NCBI RefSeq assembly: GCF_000469385.1
Contig: NZ_KI271335.1
Coordinates: 30,134-68,233, forward strand
Length of the DNA stretch: 38,100 bases
Source: Leptotrichia sp. oral taxon 879 str. F0557
Lineage (GTDB): Bacteria > Fusobacteriota > Fusobacteriia > Fusobacteriales > Leptotrichiaceae
Direction: 5' to 3'
Under the pieces are notes generated by a model. That model made no database searches. It had not been told where the DNA came from and was given only the letters and a program-made list of their open reading frames with translations. Positions 26,578-35,670 of the stretch are shown piece by piece. Numbering within the stretch: the stretch's first letter is position 1; every line of letters begins with the position of its first letter. Both the position numbers and the translations under genes were made by a program.

Positions 26578-26865
26578 TTACGAAATTGACTGAATAACAC
26601 GGAAAATACCTTGTATATCAGCAACATCTGTCATATACATTTTTCCATCTTTATGGGATTTCATTTTCAGTCGGTTACAATTTGTAACCAACTCATTCCC
26701 CTCATCTTTCAAACGTTTTTTTAATACTTTCCAATAATTATTAGGATTCAAACTATCCGTTAATGCTCCTACAACATCCACAACAGAAAAATACCATTCT
26801 TCCTTTTCATTATCCCATACAGACCTAATTTTTTTACCTTCAAATATTTGTATATTATTCTCCAT
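26578..26865 (-). pseudogene. truncated Bro-N (phage antirepressor-type) gene
   Basis: A 95-aa remnant that begins like Bro-N family proteins (MENNIQIFEGKKIRSVWDNE, WYFSVVDVVGALTDS, YWKVLKKRLKDEGNELVTNC) and ends abruptly after FRVIQSIS. In intact relatives this motif is followed by further helices and a C-terminal domain (about 250-290 residues). The 3' part has therefore been lost. A good ribosome site (GGGGTGGG) is present, so a short product could still be made. Bro-N proteins are carried by phages and mobile elements, consistent with decayed mobile DNA here. Confidence 0.75.
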
Positions 26866-26910
26866 TATTTCCCACCCCTTATCTAGTTTTTTGAACTTTA
26901 TTAATTTATA

Positions 26911-27071
26911 TTAATTTGCATATTCACAAAATTTTAAACGTCCATAACCATCATATTTGCATTTATGTCCTCTTTCTCTCTTCATTCTATCTGATTCCTG
27001 ACTCAATTCTGAAAGTTCAGTACAACTCGCTACTGTAATTAGCAGCACAATAAACATTATTTTTTTTTCAT
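26911..27071 (-). pseudogene. small lipoprotein gene split by a +1 shift at an A9 tract
   Basis: ATG at 27071 with GGAG upstream begins M-K-K-K and meets TAA after a run of nine A. In the next frame, from 27057 (ATG), the sequence continues MFIVLLITVASC, a typical lipobox core, then a 36-residue Cys-containing tail ending in KFCEYAN. With ten A the two would join as MKKKIMFIVLLITVASC, a perfect lipoprotein signal. The 52-residue product would be a small lipoprotein. Either the tract slips in vivo or the gene is newly dead, or the base count is wrong. Confidence 0.75.
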
Positions 27072-27090
27072 GTTATCATCTCCACAATTT

Positions 27091-27861
27091 TTATAATCCT
27101 TGTAATTTCTCTCTCATTTTATAAAGAAAAATCCCTGTTGCCACACTCACATTTAACGACTCAATATTCCCATAAATCGGAATAATTGCCTTTATATCAG
27201 AATTTTCTATCAGATAATCAGATACTCCACCACCTTCGTGTCCAAAAATAAATGCATTATTTCCCCGCAATTCAATTTTTTCATAAGAAATTGAATCTTC
27301 GTGTAGAGCTGTTGCTATTTTCAAATAATTTTTTTTATTCAAAAATTTTACAATATTTTCAGGTGTTTCATAAATTATATTTAATTTGAAAATTCCACTC
27401 ATTGTGGCACGTACTGTTTTTGGATTATAGACATCTACAGAGCCTTTTGTCAGAATTAAATTTTGAAAATTTGCAGCAATCATTGTTCTGATAATTGTTC
27501 CAGCGTTTCCCGGATCTTGAATATCATCTAGAATTACCACATCTCCCTTTATATCCTCAATTGTATTCAAATTTTTAGAATATAAAAAAATTATTCCTTG
27601 ACTATTTTCCTGTGTTGAAACCTCATCAAACAGATTATCTTTCAAAATCGTTAAATTATCATGCTTAGCAATCTCATACCTTTCATCAAAATATTCAAAT
27701 TTCGATTCTTTTACAATTATTTTATTAAAATTGATATTCTCATTCAGAAACTTTTCCCCTTCAGCCTTAAAAATGCTATTTTCATCACGATACTTCTTTT
27801 TATCCAGTTTTTTTAACAATTTATAAAATTTGTTATCTGGACTTGCTATTACATCTCTCAT
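27091..27861 (-). CDS. TrmH-family RNA 2'-O-methyltransferase (SpoU)
   Basis: A 256-aa SPOUT-class enzyme that transfers methyl from S-adenosylmethionine to a ribose 2'-OH in rRNA or tRNA. The N-terminal substrate-binding domain (to about residue 95) is followed by the methylase fold: DIQDPGNAGTIIRT (motif 1), VRATMSGIFKL, FGHEGGGVSD (motif 2) and NIESLNVSVATGIFLY (motif 3). These are complete. The target site cannot be told by eye; most such paralogues modify 23S rRNA. It follows directly on the DKNYY genes' stop region with 36 bases spacing. Confidence 0.92.
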   Translation of the reverse strand: MRDVIASPDNKFYKLLKKLDKKKYRDENSIFKAEGEKFLNENINFNKIIVKESKFEYFDERYEIAKHDNLTILKDNLFDEVSTQENSQGIIFLYSKNLNTIEDIKGDVVILDDIQDPGNAGTIIRTMIAANFQNLILTKGSVDVYNPKTVRATMSGIFKLNIIYETPENIVKFLNKKNYLKIATALHEDSISYEKIELRGNNAFIFGHEGGGVSDYLIENSDIKAIIPIYGNIESLNVSVATGIFLYKMREKLQGL

Positions 27862-27897
27862 TTTTTATTTTTTCACTTTCTAAATTTACTTCTTTAA

Positions 27898-30105
27898 TTA
27901 TTCACAATCATTTTCATAAGTTCTATTCTTATCTTTAATTACAATTCCCTCGTCTCCTGACACAACAGAAAAACTTTGAACATCAGCACCTTTAATTTCT
28001 TTATATTTACAGTAAACCTTGTTCTTATCTTTTGCAAAATCAAATAGCAGTTCTCTAAATGTTGGAACATCAGCATCTTCTATCTTAAAGAAAAATTTGC
28101 TTTGAATATCTTTTTCTTTCTTTACATCTAAATATTCCAAATCAAAAAAATCAAGATAATAAATTCCGTTCTTATCTTTGAAATAATTACTTCGTCTATG
28201 GACAGGTTTAAAAGAATTATTATCGAAATTTAAAGATACAAGCTCATACTTTACTTTTTCGTCATTTTTTAAAAGATAAACTCCATCCTTATTTTTAAAA
28301 ATTATAGCATTTTCATCTAAAATTTCAAGTCCATCAGAATTTACGCCTTCCAATTTATTTCCGTTATAATAAACATTCCTGTCATCTTTTCCAAAGTCTG
28401 CTTCCAAACTTATAAAACTGTTACTATCAGCTGCTTCCAGTTTTTTCAATTCTTTGCCAAAATCCGCATCATAATAATAAACAGAATTTTTATCTCTATA
28501 ATAAGTATCAAAGTTTTTATTTATCACTTCAAAACTTTTAGTATCCACTTTTGGATTTTCTATGGTAACTAACTTAGTTTTTACAATTTTACCACTATCT
28601 TCATCAAAAATAGTAATCAATTTATATAAATTTTTATTGTCAGTCAGGAAATAGAAAGATTCATTTTTGTTATTCAAATCTATAATTCTAAATTCATTAG
28701 AATTTATTCCGTTTATCTTTTTTCCCATAAAATATACGTTATTTTTATCATAAGAAAAGTCATTATCATTTTCTTGAATAACGAAACTATCTTTATCAGC
28801 ACCTTCTAACTTTACAACATCATTTCGTGTAAAATAAATATTATTTTTATCTTTTGTATACATATTATTTTTCATTATTTCAAAAGAATTTACATCTGCA
28901 TTTTTTATTATTTTACTTGAATAAACTTCATCAAATCTTGTAATTGCATATACATTTTTATCATCTTTTCCATAAATCAAACTTGGAACACTATTATATT
29001 CATTCGAAATTATTTCAAAAGTTTTTGGATTTTTTATATTCAATTTTTTCCCTTCTGAAAAAATTTTATTTCCATTTTTTACCAAGTCAATTCCATCAGA
29101 ATACAAAATTTTAAGATTTTTATTGTCAATTTTATCAATTTTCACTTCTTGATAATACAAGTTATTTTTATCCTTTGAATAATAAGTTGTTCCAGAAAGT
29201 CTTTCAAAAGTTTTCAAATCAGCCTCTTTTATTTTTAGTCCTCCTATAAAGACACTATTTTTATCTTTTGAATACATCTGAATAAGATCGCTAGGCTCTA
29301 AAATAACTTCAAAAGATTTTGCATCAGCTCCTTTTATTTTTTCACCAAGATAGTAGACATTATTTTTATCTTTTCCATAAGCTACATTTCCTTCTATCGC
29401 TTGAAAAGCAGCCACATCGACATTTTCTATTTTTTGACCAAAATTCAGAAATACATTTTTATCATCCTTCAAATAAACCTCATTTAATATTTTTATCGTA
29501 TCAGGATTCGCATCTTTTATTTTATCATAGCCACGGTACACATTATTCTTATCTTTTGCGTAATAATCAGGCATTATTATCTGAAATGTACTTTTATCAA
29601 CATCATATATTGGCGTTCCAGCATAATAAATATTATACTTGTCCTTTGAATAACCTTGATCAATTGCCTCAAAACTGTCTAAATCCTGAATATATTCAAC
29701 TTCAAGAAAACTTCCTCCAATATACAGTTTACCATTATTTCTGAAATACAAAAGTTTGTCCTTATTTTTATAAAGTTTGAAATCTTTCGGATTTATCTCC
29801 ATTTTTTCATCATAATTATAAATATATTTTTTATCTTTTCCACTGACTTCTCCAATTACCTGAAAAGACCGAACATCAGCACCATCTAACTTCTCATCAA
29901 GATAAAAAACTCTTTTCCCATCTTTTCCATAAATATCATTTAATTTCACAAATGTTTTAAAATCCGCATCATTTACCTTTTTTTCATCAGCCTGCCATAT
30001 TTCATCCTTATAATAAACAGCATTATCTTTTTTTATATATTCAGCCATTCCTAGATTTGCCACAAGAAAGACAAGAATTACAATTTTAGAAAGTTTGCTT
30101 TTCAT
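27898..30105 (-). CDS. DKNYY-repeat exported protein, copy 1
   Basis: A 735-aa exported protein: signal peptide (residues 1-21, ending NLGMA), then about 19 repeats by eye of 35-40 residues. Each has the form 'YxKDKNNVYYxGxKIxGADxxSFEVI' (DKNYY family). The repeats fold as beta hairpins and turn; the function is unknown, and such proteins are typical of fusobacterial and other oral or gut anaerobes. It ends KDKNRTYENDCE. It is a tandem paralogue of the 727-aa gene just upstream; the first ~45 residues are almost identical. AAGGAG precedes the ATG. Confidence 0.9.
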   Translation of the reverse strand: MKSKLSKIVILVFLVANLGMAEYIKKDNAVYYKDEIWQADEKKVNDADFKTFVKLNDIYGKDGKRVFYLDEKLDGADVRSFQVIGEVSGKDKKYIYNYDEKMEINPKDFKLYKNKDKLLYFRNNGKLYIGGSFLEVEYIQDLDSFEAIDQGYSKDKYNIYYAGTPIYDVDKSTFQIIMPDYYAKDKNNVYRGYDKIKDANPDTIKILNEVYLKDDKNVFLNFGQKIENVDVAAFQAIEGNVAYGKDKNNVYYLGEKIKGADAKSFEVILEPSDLIQMYSKDKNSVFIGGLKIKEADLKTFERLSGTTYYSKDKNNLYYQEVKIDKIDNKNLKILYSDGIDLVKNGNKIFSEGKKLNIKNPKTFEIISNEYNSVPSLIYGKDDKNVYAITRFDEVYSSKIIKNADVNSFEIMKNNMYTKDKNNIYFTRNDVVKLEGADKDSFVIQENDNDFSYDKNNVYFMGKKINGINSNEFRIIDLNNKNESFYFLTDNKNLYKLITIFDEDSGKIVKTKLVTIENPKVDTKSFEVINKNFDTYYRDKNSVYYYDADFGKELKKLEAADSNSFISLEADFGKDDRNVYYNGNKLEGVNSDGLEILDENAIIFKNKDGVYLLKNDEKVKYELVSLNFDNNSFKPVHRRSNYFKDKNGIYYLDFFDLEYLDVKKEKDIQSKFFFKIEDADVPTFRELLFDFAKDKNKVYCKYKEIKGADVQSFSVVSGDEGIVIKDKNRTYENDCE

Positions 30106-30268
30106 AAAAATTCTCCAACTCCTTTTTTAAACAATTTATCAAAAAACATTTAAAACCTTTCAAAATTAAATCAGATAATTAAAAAGAATTTTAGCAGGAC
30201 AATTATGATTTCTAAATTCTATTTTAAAGCAATCTTACCAAAATATAACTCAAAATAATTTTTACTTG

Positions 30269-32452
30269 TCACTCACATTCATTTTCATAAGTCCTATTTT
30301 TATCCTTAACTACAACTCCCTCATCTTCCCGCATGACAGTAAAACTTGGCACATCCACCCCTTTAAATTCCTTATATCCACAATAAACTCTATTCTTATC
30401 TTTGGAATACCCATATCCAAACGCTTTAAATGTTGGCATATCAACTCCTTCAAGTTTAATAAAGGCATTTTGAATGTCCTTCGATTCCGAATTTAACAAT
30501 TTACCGTAATCAAGATAATAAATTCCATTTTTATCTTTAAAATAATTACTCGTATCCTTATTCGCTATATCAAATGAAGCACTGTCAAAATTTAAAGGTA
30601 TTATTTCATAATCTCCTGTCCCAGTTTCATCTTTCCAAAAATATACACTATTTTTATTTTTAAAAATATCTGGACCAACAAATTTTAATCCTTCTGAACT
30701 GATATTTCTAATTTGTTTCCCAAGATAATAGACATTTTTATTATCCTTTGCAAAAAAATTATCCATTTCAATAAAGCTTTTGCTACTACTACCTTCGACT
30801 TTTCTTAGTTCATTTTTATTCATATCATAATAAAAAACGCTGTCATTATCCCTATAATAACTTCCCGTGTCTTCTTTAACAATCTCAAAACTCGGAGCAT
30901 CTACTTTTACATTCGTTACAGTAACCAATTTTGTATTTTTCAATTTATACGTTTCAGGATCAAATTCATAAATAAATTTATATAAATTTTTACTGTCTGT
31001 CAATAGTGCAAATGTTACAGGCTCCCCAGAATTAACAGCTAAATCAACAATTTTAAATCCTTTTGGACTTATTCCATCTATCTTTTTTCCATAAAAATAT
31101 ACACTGTTCTTATCGTGTGAAAAGCCATGTTCTCCGATAATAAAACTGTCTTTGTCTACATCTTTCATTTTCACAACATCAGAATACGTAAAATAAATAT
31201 TATTTTTATCTCGTGAATATGCACCAATTTCCATTATTTCAAAAGAGTTTATGTCCGCATCTTTTATTACTTTACTACGAATTTTTTGTCCATTTCCTAT
31301 AATTACGTATATATTTTTGTTGTTTTTTCCATAAATTATATTTGGATCACTGTAATAATCATTTTTTATTATTTTAAAATTTTCTGGATTTTCTATATCA
31401 AGACTATTTCCATTAGCATAAATTCTATTTCCATTTTTTATAATATCAAGCACTCCAGCACTCATATTTTCTAAATTTCCTCTAATTTCATCAATTTTTA
31501 CTTCTTGATAGTACAAGTTATTTTTATCTTTTGAATAAAAAGTTGATTTTTCTAATTTTTCAAATGTTTTTGAATCTGCTCCTTTTATTTCCATTCCAGA
31601 AATATAAACTTTATCTTTATCTTTTGAATACGTTGCAAAATCTTTTTCTGAAATTATTTCAAAAGTTCTAGGATCTGCTTTTTTAATTATTTCACCAAAT
31701 AAATAAACATTTTTATTATCTTTTGCGTAAATATGCATTTCTCCTAAAACTTCAAAACTGTTCAAATCAGCATTTTTAATTTTCCCATATTTTGTAAATA
31801 CACTTTTATCATCTTTCAAGTAAATTTCACTTAAAATTTTTACTGTTTTTGGATTCACTTCCCTTATTGGTCTTGAACCATAATACACCTTGTTTTTATC
31901 TTTCGCATAAGTATCTTGCATTATTATCTGAAAAGTATCCATATCCATATCAGACAAAGTTACTCCACCATAATAAATATTATATTTATCTCTTGAATAT
32001 TCATCATCCAATACTTCAAAAGTATCTACATCTTCAATTCCATTAAGTTCATCTAATCCTTTTAAATCATATATTTTCCCATTATTTCTAAAATATACTA
32101 TTTTATTCTTATTTTCATAAAGTTTAAAATCTTTTGGATTTATTTTTACTTTCTGATTATACCAATAAAAGTTATCTTTATCTCTTCCAATATTTTCTCC
32201 AACTGCCTTAAATGTTTTAAAATCTGCATTTTCCAGTTTTCCGTCTCCATAAAAAACATTTTTATTATCTTTCCCATAAATCTTATTCAATTCTACAAAT
32301 GTTTTAAAATCCGCATTATTTACCTTTTTCTCATCTGCCTGCCATATTTCATCCTTATAGTAAACAGCATTATCTTTTTTTATGTATTCAGCCATTCCCA
32401 GATTTGCCACAAGAAAAACGAGTATCACAATTTTAGAAAGTCTGATTTTCAT
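30269..32452 (-). CDS. DKNYY-repeat exported protein, copy 2
   Basis: A 727-aa exported protein with the same architecture as the neighbouring copy: signal peptide (residues 1-21), many DKNYY units such as YSKDKDKVYISGMEIKGAD, and an identical C-terminal signature (KDKNRTYENECE). Units align in the same order in both proteins, so a whole-gene duplication is likely. GGAGG precedes the ATG. It lies downstream of the HIT gene with 36 bases between. Surface binding or ligand recognition is a guess from the repeat type only. Confidence 0.9.
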   Translation of the reverse strand: MKIRLSKIVILVFLVANLGMAEYIKKDNAVYYKDEIWQADEKKVNNADFKTFVELNKIYGKDNKNVFYGDGKLENADFKTFKAVGENIGRDKDNFYWYNQKVKINPKDFKLYENKNKIVYFRNNGKIYDLKGLDELNGIEDVDTFEVLDDEYSRDKYNIYYGGVTLSDMDMDTFQIIMQDTYAKDKNKVYYGSRPIREVNPKTVKILSEIYLKDDKSVFTKYGKIKNADLNSFEVLGEMHIYAKDNKNVYLFGEIIKKADPRTFEIISEKDFATYSKDKDKVYISGMEIKGADSKTFEKLEKSTFYSKDKNNLYYQEVKIDEIRGNLENMSAGVLDIIKNGNRIYANGNSLDIENPENFKIIKNDYYSDPNIIYGKNNKNIYVIIGNGQKIRSKVIKDADINSFEIMEIGAYSRDKNNIYFTYSDVVKMKDVDKDSFIIGEHGFSHDKNSVYFYGKKIDGISPKGFKIVDLAVNSGEPVTFALLTDSKNLYKFIYEFDPETYKLKNTKLVTVTNVKVDAPSFEIVKEDTGSYYRDNDSVFYYDMNKNELRKVEGSSSKSFIEMDNFFAKDNKNVYYLGKQIRNISSEGLKFVGPDIFKNKNSVYFWKDETGTGDYEIIPLNFDSASFDIANKDTSNYFKDKNGIYYLDYGKLLNSESKDIQNAFIKLEGVDMPTFKAFGYGYSKDKNRVYCGYKEFKGVDVPSFTVMREDEGVVVKDKNRTYENECE

Positions 32453-32488
32453 GCACTTCCTCCATAATTTTAGAAAATTTTACTGTTT

Positions 32489-32830
32489 CTATTTCAATGT
32501 AACTGGCAATTTTTCTCCACCTAAAATATGGTAATGAATATGATAAACTTCCTGTCCGCCATTGTCCCCAATGTTAGTTATAACTCTATACCCATCTTTA
32601 TCCAATTCCAGAATTCTAGCCACTTTTGCCACAGTCAACTGCAATTTACCAAGCAGCAAAGCATCTTCCTCAGTTGCTGCATCCAAATTTTTAATTTCCT
32701 TTTTTGGAATTACAAGCACGTGAACTTTTGCCGCTGGATTTATATCATGAAAAGCCAAGAACTCTTCATCTTCATATACAATATTTGCTGGTATTTCCTT
32801 ATCTATTATCTTTTTAAAAATTGTTGACAT
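32489..32830 (-). CDS. HIT-family histidine triad hydrolase (HinT-like)
   Basis: A 113-aa protein with the histidine triad YHIHYHILGG near the C-terminus, DEEFLAFHDINPAAKVHVLVIPKKEI at the N-terminus, and GDNGGQEVYH; all typical of HinT-like purine-nucleoside phosphoramidases. The first three codons (GTG start) are excluded because the GGGAG ribosome site is next to them, so ATG at 32830 is used. It is the last gene of a unit with rpiB and the thioesterase, although a terminator lies between. Confidence 0.93.
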   Translation of the reverse strand: MSTIFKKIIDKEIPANIVYEDEEFLAFHDINPAAKVHVLVIPKKEIKNLDAATEEDALLLGKLQLTVAKVARILELDKDGYRVITNIGDNGGQEVYHIHYHILGGEKLPVTLK

Positions 32831-32868
32831 AAAAATCACTCCCTTATTTTATTTTTTTAAATTTTGAA

Positions 32869-32886
32869 AAGGGGTCAAGACCCCTT
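32869..32886. terminator. terminator between rpiB and the HIT gene
   Basis: AAGGGGTC and GACCCCTT are inverted repeats two bases apart; allowing a 4-base loop gives a 7-bp GC-rich stem. TTTTCAAAATTT follows on the minus strand and TATTTTAT on the plus strand. It is about 100 bases past the rpiB stop codon. Confidence 0.6.
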
Positions 32887-32990
32887 ATTTTATAATAATA
32901 TTTTTTTGTTAAACCTTAGTAATTTCCAAAAAAGTCTAACAAATATTTAGCAATAAAATTTAATTAGAATCTTTTAATATATTTTCTAAA

Positions 32991-33419
32991 TTACAATTCT
33001 ATTTTTCCGACTCTTTTAGCATGTCTGCCACCTTCAAACTCTGTATTTACAAATGCTTCAACACATGCTAATCCCAAATCTTCTCCTAAAACTCTAGCTC
33101 CTAATGCTATAATATTTGCATCATTGTGAAGTCTTGAAAGTTTTGCTGTATACTCGTTGTGGCAAAGAGCCGCACGAATTCCTTTTATTTTATTTGCGGC
33201 AATAGAAATTCCAATTCCAGTCCCACAAATCAAAATTCCAAAGTTAACTTCCTCATCCAAAACTTTTTTACTAACTTCCTTAGCAATATCAGGATAATCA
33301 ACTGAATCCAACGTATCAGTTCCCACATTCACAATTTCATATCCCTTGCTTCTAAGTTCCTTCATCATTTTATTTTTAAATTCTACCCCTGCATGATCAT
33401 TTCCAATCGCTATTTTCAT
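32991..33419 (-). CDS. rpiB: ribose-5-phosphate isomerase B
   Basis: A 142-aa RpiB/LacAB-family isomerase of the pentose-phosphate pathway, interconverting ribose-5-P and ribulose-5-P. Seen are IGNDHAGVEFK (Asp9, His10), GTDTLDSVDYPD, the active-site stretch ILICGTGIGISIAANKIKGIRAALC and HNDANIIALGARVLG. The length is normal for the family. GAGG lies before the ATG. It follows the thioesterase gene with 31 bases spacing. Confidence 0.95.
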   Translation of the reverse strand: MKIAIGNDHAGVEFKNKMMKELRSKGYEIVNVGTDTLDSVDYPDIAKEVSKKVLDEEVNFGILICGTGIGISIAANKIKGIRAALCHNEYTAKLSRLHNDANIIALGARVLGEDLGLACVEAFVNTEFEGGRHAKRVGKIEL

Positions 33420-33450
33420 TTGTAAAGCCTCTTTTCTTCTTAATAATAAG

Positions 33451-33858
33451 TTATTTAATAAGTTCTTCTAGTAACTCATTTGAAATTCTTTTCAATTTCC
33501 CATTTTCATCCACAAAAACATTTACGGTTTCAGCCTTTGCCTTTAAAACTCCGTCTGAATTGTACATTTCATAAGAAAATCTGATTTTAATATTGTTTAT
33601 TTCTTCAATTTTCACAGAAACTTTAATTTCTTCATCATATTTTGCAGAATTAATATATTCAATATTTAGCGTCTTTACTGGTAAAATAAATCCCATATCT
33701 TCCATATTCTTATATGGAAAGACATCCCTAAAATACTCAGTACGTGCCATTTCCATCCATTTTAGATAGTTTGAATGATACACAACTCCCATTTTATCAG
33801 TATCGTAATAATAAACCCGAAGTTTAAAGCTCTTCTTTTTCAAATCAGAAGTTTTCAT
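33451..33858 (-). CDS. acyl-CoA thioesterase, 4HBT/YbgC family
   Basis: A 135-aa hotdog-fold protein: LRVYYYDTDKMGVVYHSNYLKW with Asp19 in the 'YxDTD.mGvVyhsnYl' motif is the 4HBT active site, followed by EMARTEYFRD. Family members hydrolyse acyl-CoA thioesters; the preferred chain is unknown. In Gram-negative bacteria ybgC usually lies in the tol-pal cluster, but here it is near rpiB. AAGGAG precedes the ATG. Confidence 0.92.
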   Translation of the reverse strand: MKTSDLKKKSFKLRVYYYDTDKMGVVYHSNYLKWMEMARTEYFRDVFPYKNMEDMGFILPVKTLNIEYINSAKYDEEIKVSVKIEEINNIKIRFSYEMYNSDGVLKAKAETVNVFVDENGKLKRISNELLEELIK

Positions 33859-34007
33859 AAATCCGCTCCTTGATTAATATAAAAATTTTAGTTATTTATA
33901 AAGTTCTGTTAATACAGTATTTTTTGACTTTTTTTATATTTTATATAATTATTTCTAACTATTTGCTACCATATAAATACTGACATCATTTTAACAAATT
34001 TTTAAAC

Positions 34008-34250
34008 TTACATTTCCTTAACCTCGATTTTTACACTTTTTCTATCTTTTTTTGCAACTGAAGACATTAGAACTCTAAGTGCTGTAATAATTCTTCCATT
34101 TTTTCCAATAACTTTTCCCATGTCATCTTTTGTAACGTTAATCGTAATATCTACAAACTTACCTTTTTCGTTACTTTCAATAGTATAGCTTTCAGTCGAA
34201 TCCAATAAATTTTCAACCCAGAAATCCACAGTTTCAAAATATTTGCTCAT
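34008..34250 (-). CDS. khpA: KH-domain RNA-binding protein KhpA
   Basis: An 80-aa protein composed almost entirely of one KH domain: VDITINVTKDDMGKVIGKNGRIITALRVLM contains the GxxG loop GKNG. It matches KhpA (YlqC family), which partners KhpB in global RNA binding in many bacteria, including Fusobacteria. A GTG start six codons further upstream overlaps the GGAGG ribosome site, so ATG at 34250 is chosen. Confidence 0.93.
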   Translation of the reverse strand: MSKYFETVDFWVENLLDSTESYTIESNEKGKFVDITINVTKDDMGKVIGKNGRIITALRVLMSSVAKKDRKSVKIEVKEM

Positions 34251-34301
34251 TTTATTTCTTTCCTCCACTTTTTTTATTTAAAATTTTATTTTCTTAAAGT
34301 T

Positions 34302-34331
34302 ATTATATCATAATTTCAATATTCTTATCAA
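34302..34331 (-). promoter_or_regulatory. khpA promoter
   Basis: Minus strand: TTGATA (34326-34331), 18-bp spacer, TATAAT (34302-34307), about 50 bases before the khpA ATG. Confidence 0.65.
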
Positions 34332-34390
34332 ATTTTGTTTTCAAATTTTTTATCAAAAAATATAGCAATCCTAGTTTAAAATCAAACTAC

Positions 34391-34419
34391 TTGACAATCT
34401 TCTAAAAACTTGATACAGT
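34391..34419 (+). promoter_or_regulatory. promoter of the ttcA-DUF4911 operon
   Basis: Plus strand: TTGACA (34391-34396), 17-bp spacer, TACAGT (34414-34419). AAAGGAGT lies before the ATG at 34456. Confidence 0.75.
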
Positions 34420-34455
34420 CTATAAAGACACAAATTTTAAAAGGAGTTGTAAATA

Positions 34456-35388
34456 ATGAATTTAGAAAATGTCGAAAGCAGTTTCGATAATAAAAATACA
34501 ATAAATAATGAAATAGACGCTGACAAAATTGCCTCTACTTCTCTTGGAAGTGCAGTCTGTGAAACAATTTTACCCTCTGTTCCACTTCAGCCTCTGGAAA
34601 CTATTGAAAAAAGTATTCAGAAGAAATACCGTTCAGCACTTTGGACCCCTTTTGTAAGGGCTTTAAAGGAATTTGAAATGGTAAAAGATGGCGACAGGAT
34701 TGCAGTTGCTATTTCTGGAGGTAAAGACAGCCTTTTGCTTTCAAAGCTGTTTCAGGAACTAAAAAGAGCCAGTAGAACTAATTTTGAATTAGTGTTTATC
34801 TCAATGAATCCTGGATTTAACCCTGCTAATTTGAATAATTTGAAAAAAAATCTAGAACATCTGAATATTCCGTGTGAGATTTATAATGATAATATTTTTG
34901 AAATTGCAGAAAAGATTGCAAAAGACTATCCTTGCTATATGTGTGCCAAAATGCGTCGTGGAAGCCTTTACACAAAAGCAACTTCACTTGGATGTAATAA
35001 ACTAGCACTTGGACATCATTTTGACGATGTTATCGAAACTACTCTGATGAGTATGTTTTATATGGGAAAATTTGAAACAATGCTGCCAAAACTAAAGTCC
35101 GATAATTTTGAGATAGAATTAATCCGTCCATTATTCTACGTTGAAGAAAAAGCAATTATAAAATGGGTACGAAATAACGGTATCTTGCCAATGAACTGCG
35201 GCTGTACCGTAGCTGCCGAAAAGACTTCCAGTAAACGCCGTGAAACAAAAGATTTAATTGCACAGCTTGTAAAAACTAATCCAGACATTAAAAAACGTAT
35301 AATTCAATCAACACAAAATGTAAATTTGGAAAAAATATTAGGCTGGAAAGATTCTGATGGAAAATACTCATATTTAGATAAATTCTAA
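34456..35388 (+). CDS. ttcA: TtcA-family tRNA thiolase (PP-loop ATPase)
   Basis: A 310-aa enzyme with the PP-loop SGGKDS (residues 87-92) for ATP binding, two cysteines in CYMC (Cys160, Cys163) and a third in GCTVAAEK, and GHHFDDVIETTLM. This is the TtcA type of tRNA sulfur-transfer enzyme, with an iron-sulfur cluster, that makes 2-thiocytidine at position 32. An N-terminal extension of about 50 residues is unusual. Alternative specificity (another thiolated tRNA position) cannot be excluded. It is followed after 21 bases by a DUF4911 gene on the same strand. Confidence 0.9.
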   Translation: MNLENVESSFDNKNTINNEIDADKIASTSLGSAVCETILPSVPLQPLETIEKSIQKKYRSALWTPFVRALKEFEMVKDGDRIAVAISGGKDSLLLSKLFQELKRASRTNFELVFISMNPGFNPANLNNLKKNLEHLNIPCEIYNDNIFEIAEKIAKDYPCYMCAKMRRGSLYTKATSLGCNKLALGHHFDDVIETTLMSMFYMGKFETMLPKLKSDNFEIELIRPLFYVEEKAIIKWVRNNGILPMNCGCTVAAEKTSSKRRETKDLIAQLVKTNPDIKKRIIQSTQNVNLEKILGWKDSDGKYSYLDKF

Positions 35389-35409
35389 AAAGAAAGGTAA
35401 AAGCAAGAA

Positions 35410-35670
35410 ATGGAAAATACAGAAATGCAAATAAAAAGCTGGGAATACATTATTCAAACGAAAAAAGAACATATTGATTTTATAAATAAAATCATAGAGG
35501 CATACGATGGATTAGGAAACGTAAGAACTCTTGACAATCAGAATGGTTTAATAAAAATTCTTACAAATTCTTATCTTTTAGATGATATGGATAACGCAAT
35601 CGAAACATTAAAGCAAAAAAATATCGAAATAGAAATTCTAGAAAAAAGAGAATGGCTTGGAGTATTATAA
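35410..35670 (+). CDS. DUF4911 family protein
   Basis: An 86-aa alpha/beta protein (SWEYIIQTKKEHIDFINKII, VRTLDNQNGLIKILTNSYLL, EREWLGVL-like end) typical of DUF4911, a family that lacks a known function but is common in Fusobacteria and some clostridia. The ferredoxin-like pattern (beta-alpha-beta-beta-alpha-beta) is suggested. It shares a transcript with the TtcA-type gene, which suggests a partner in tRNA modification. The stop codon is inside the stem of the terminator. Confidence 0.85.
   Translation: MENTEMQIKSWEYIIQTKKEHIDFINKIIEAYDGLGNVRTLDNQNGLIKILTNSYLLDDMDNAIETLKQKNIEIEILEKREWLGVL

Noticed and set aside
29319-29744. 141-codon plus-strand open frame inside the DKNYY gene
   Set aside because: His/Leu/Tyr-rich shadow of the DKNYY repeats on the other strand. 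It repeats with the same period as the real protein and has no ribosome site.
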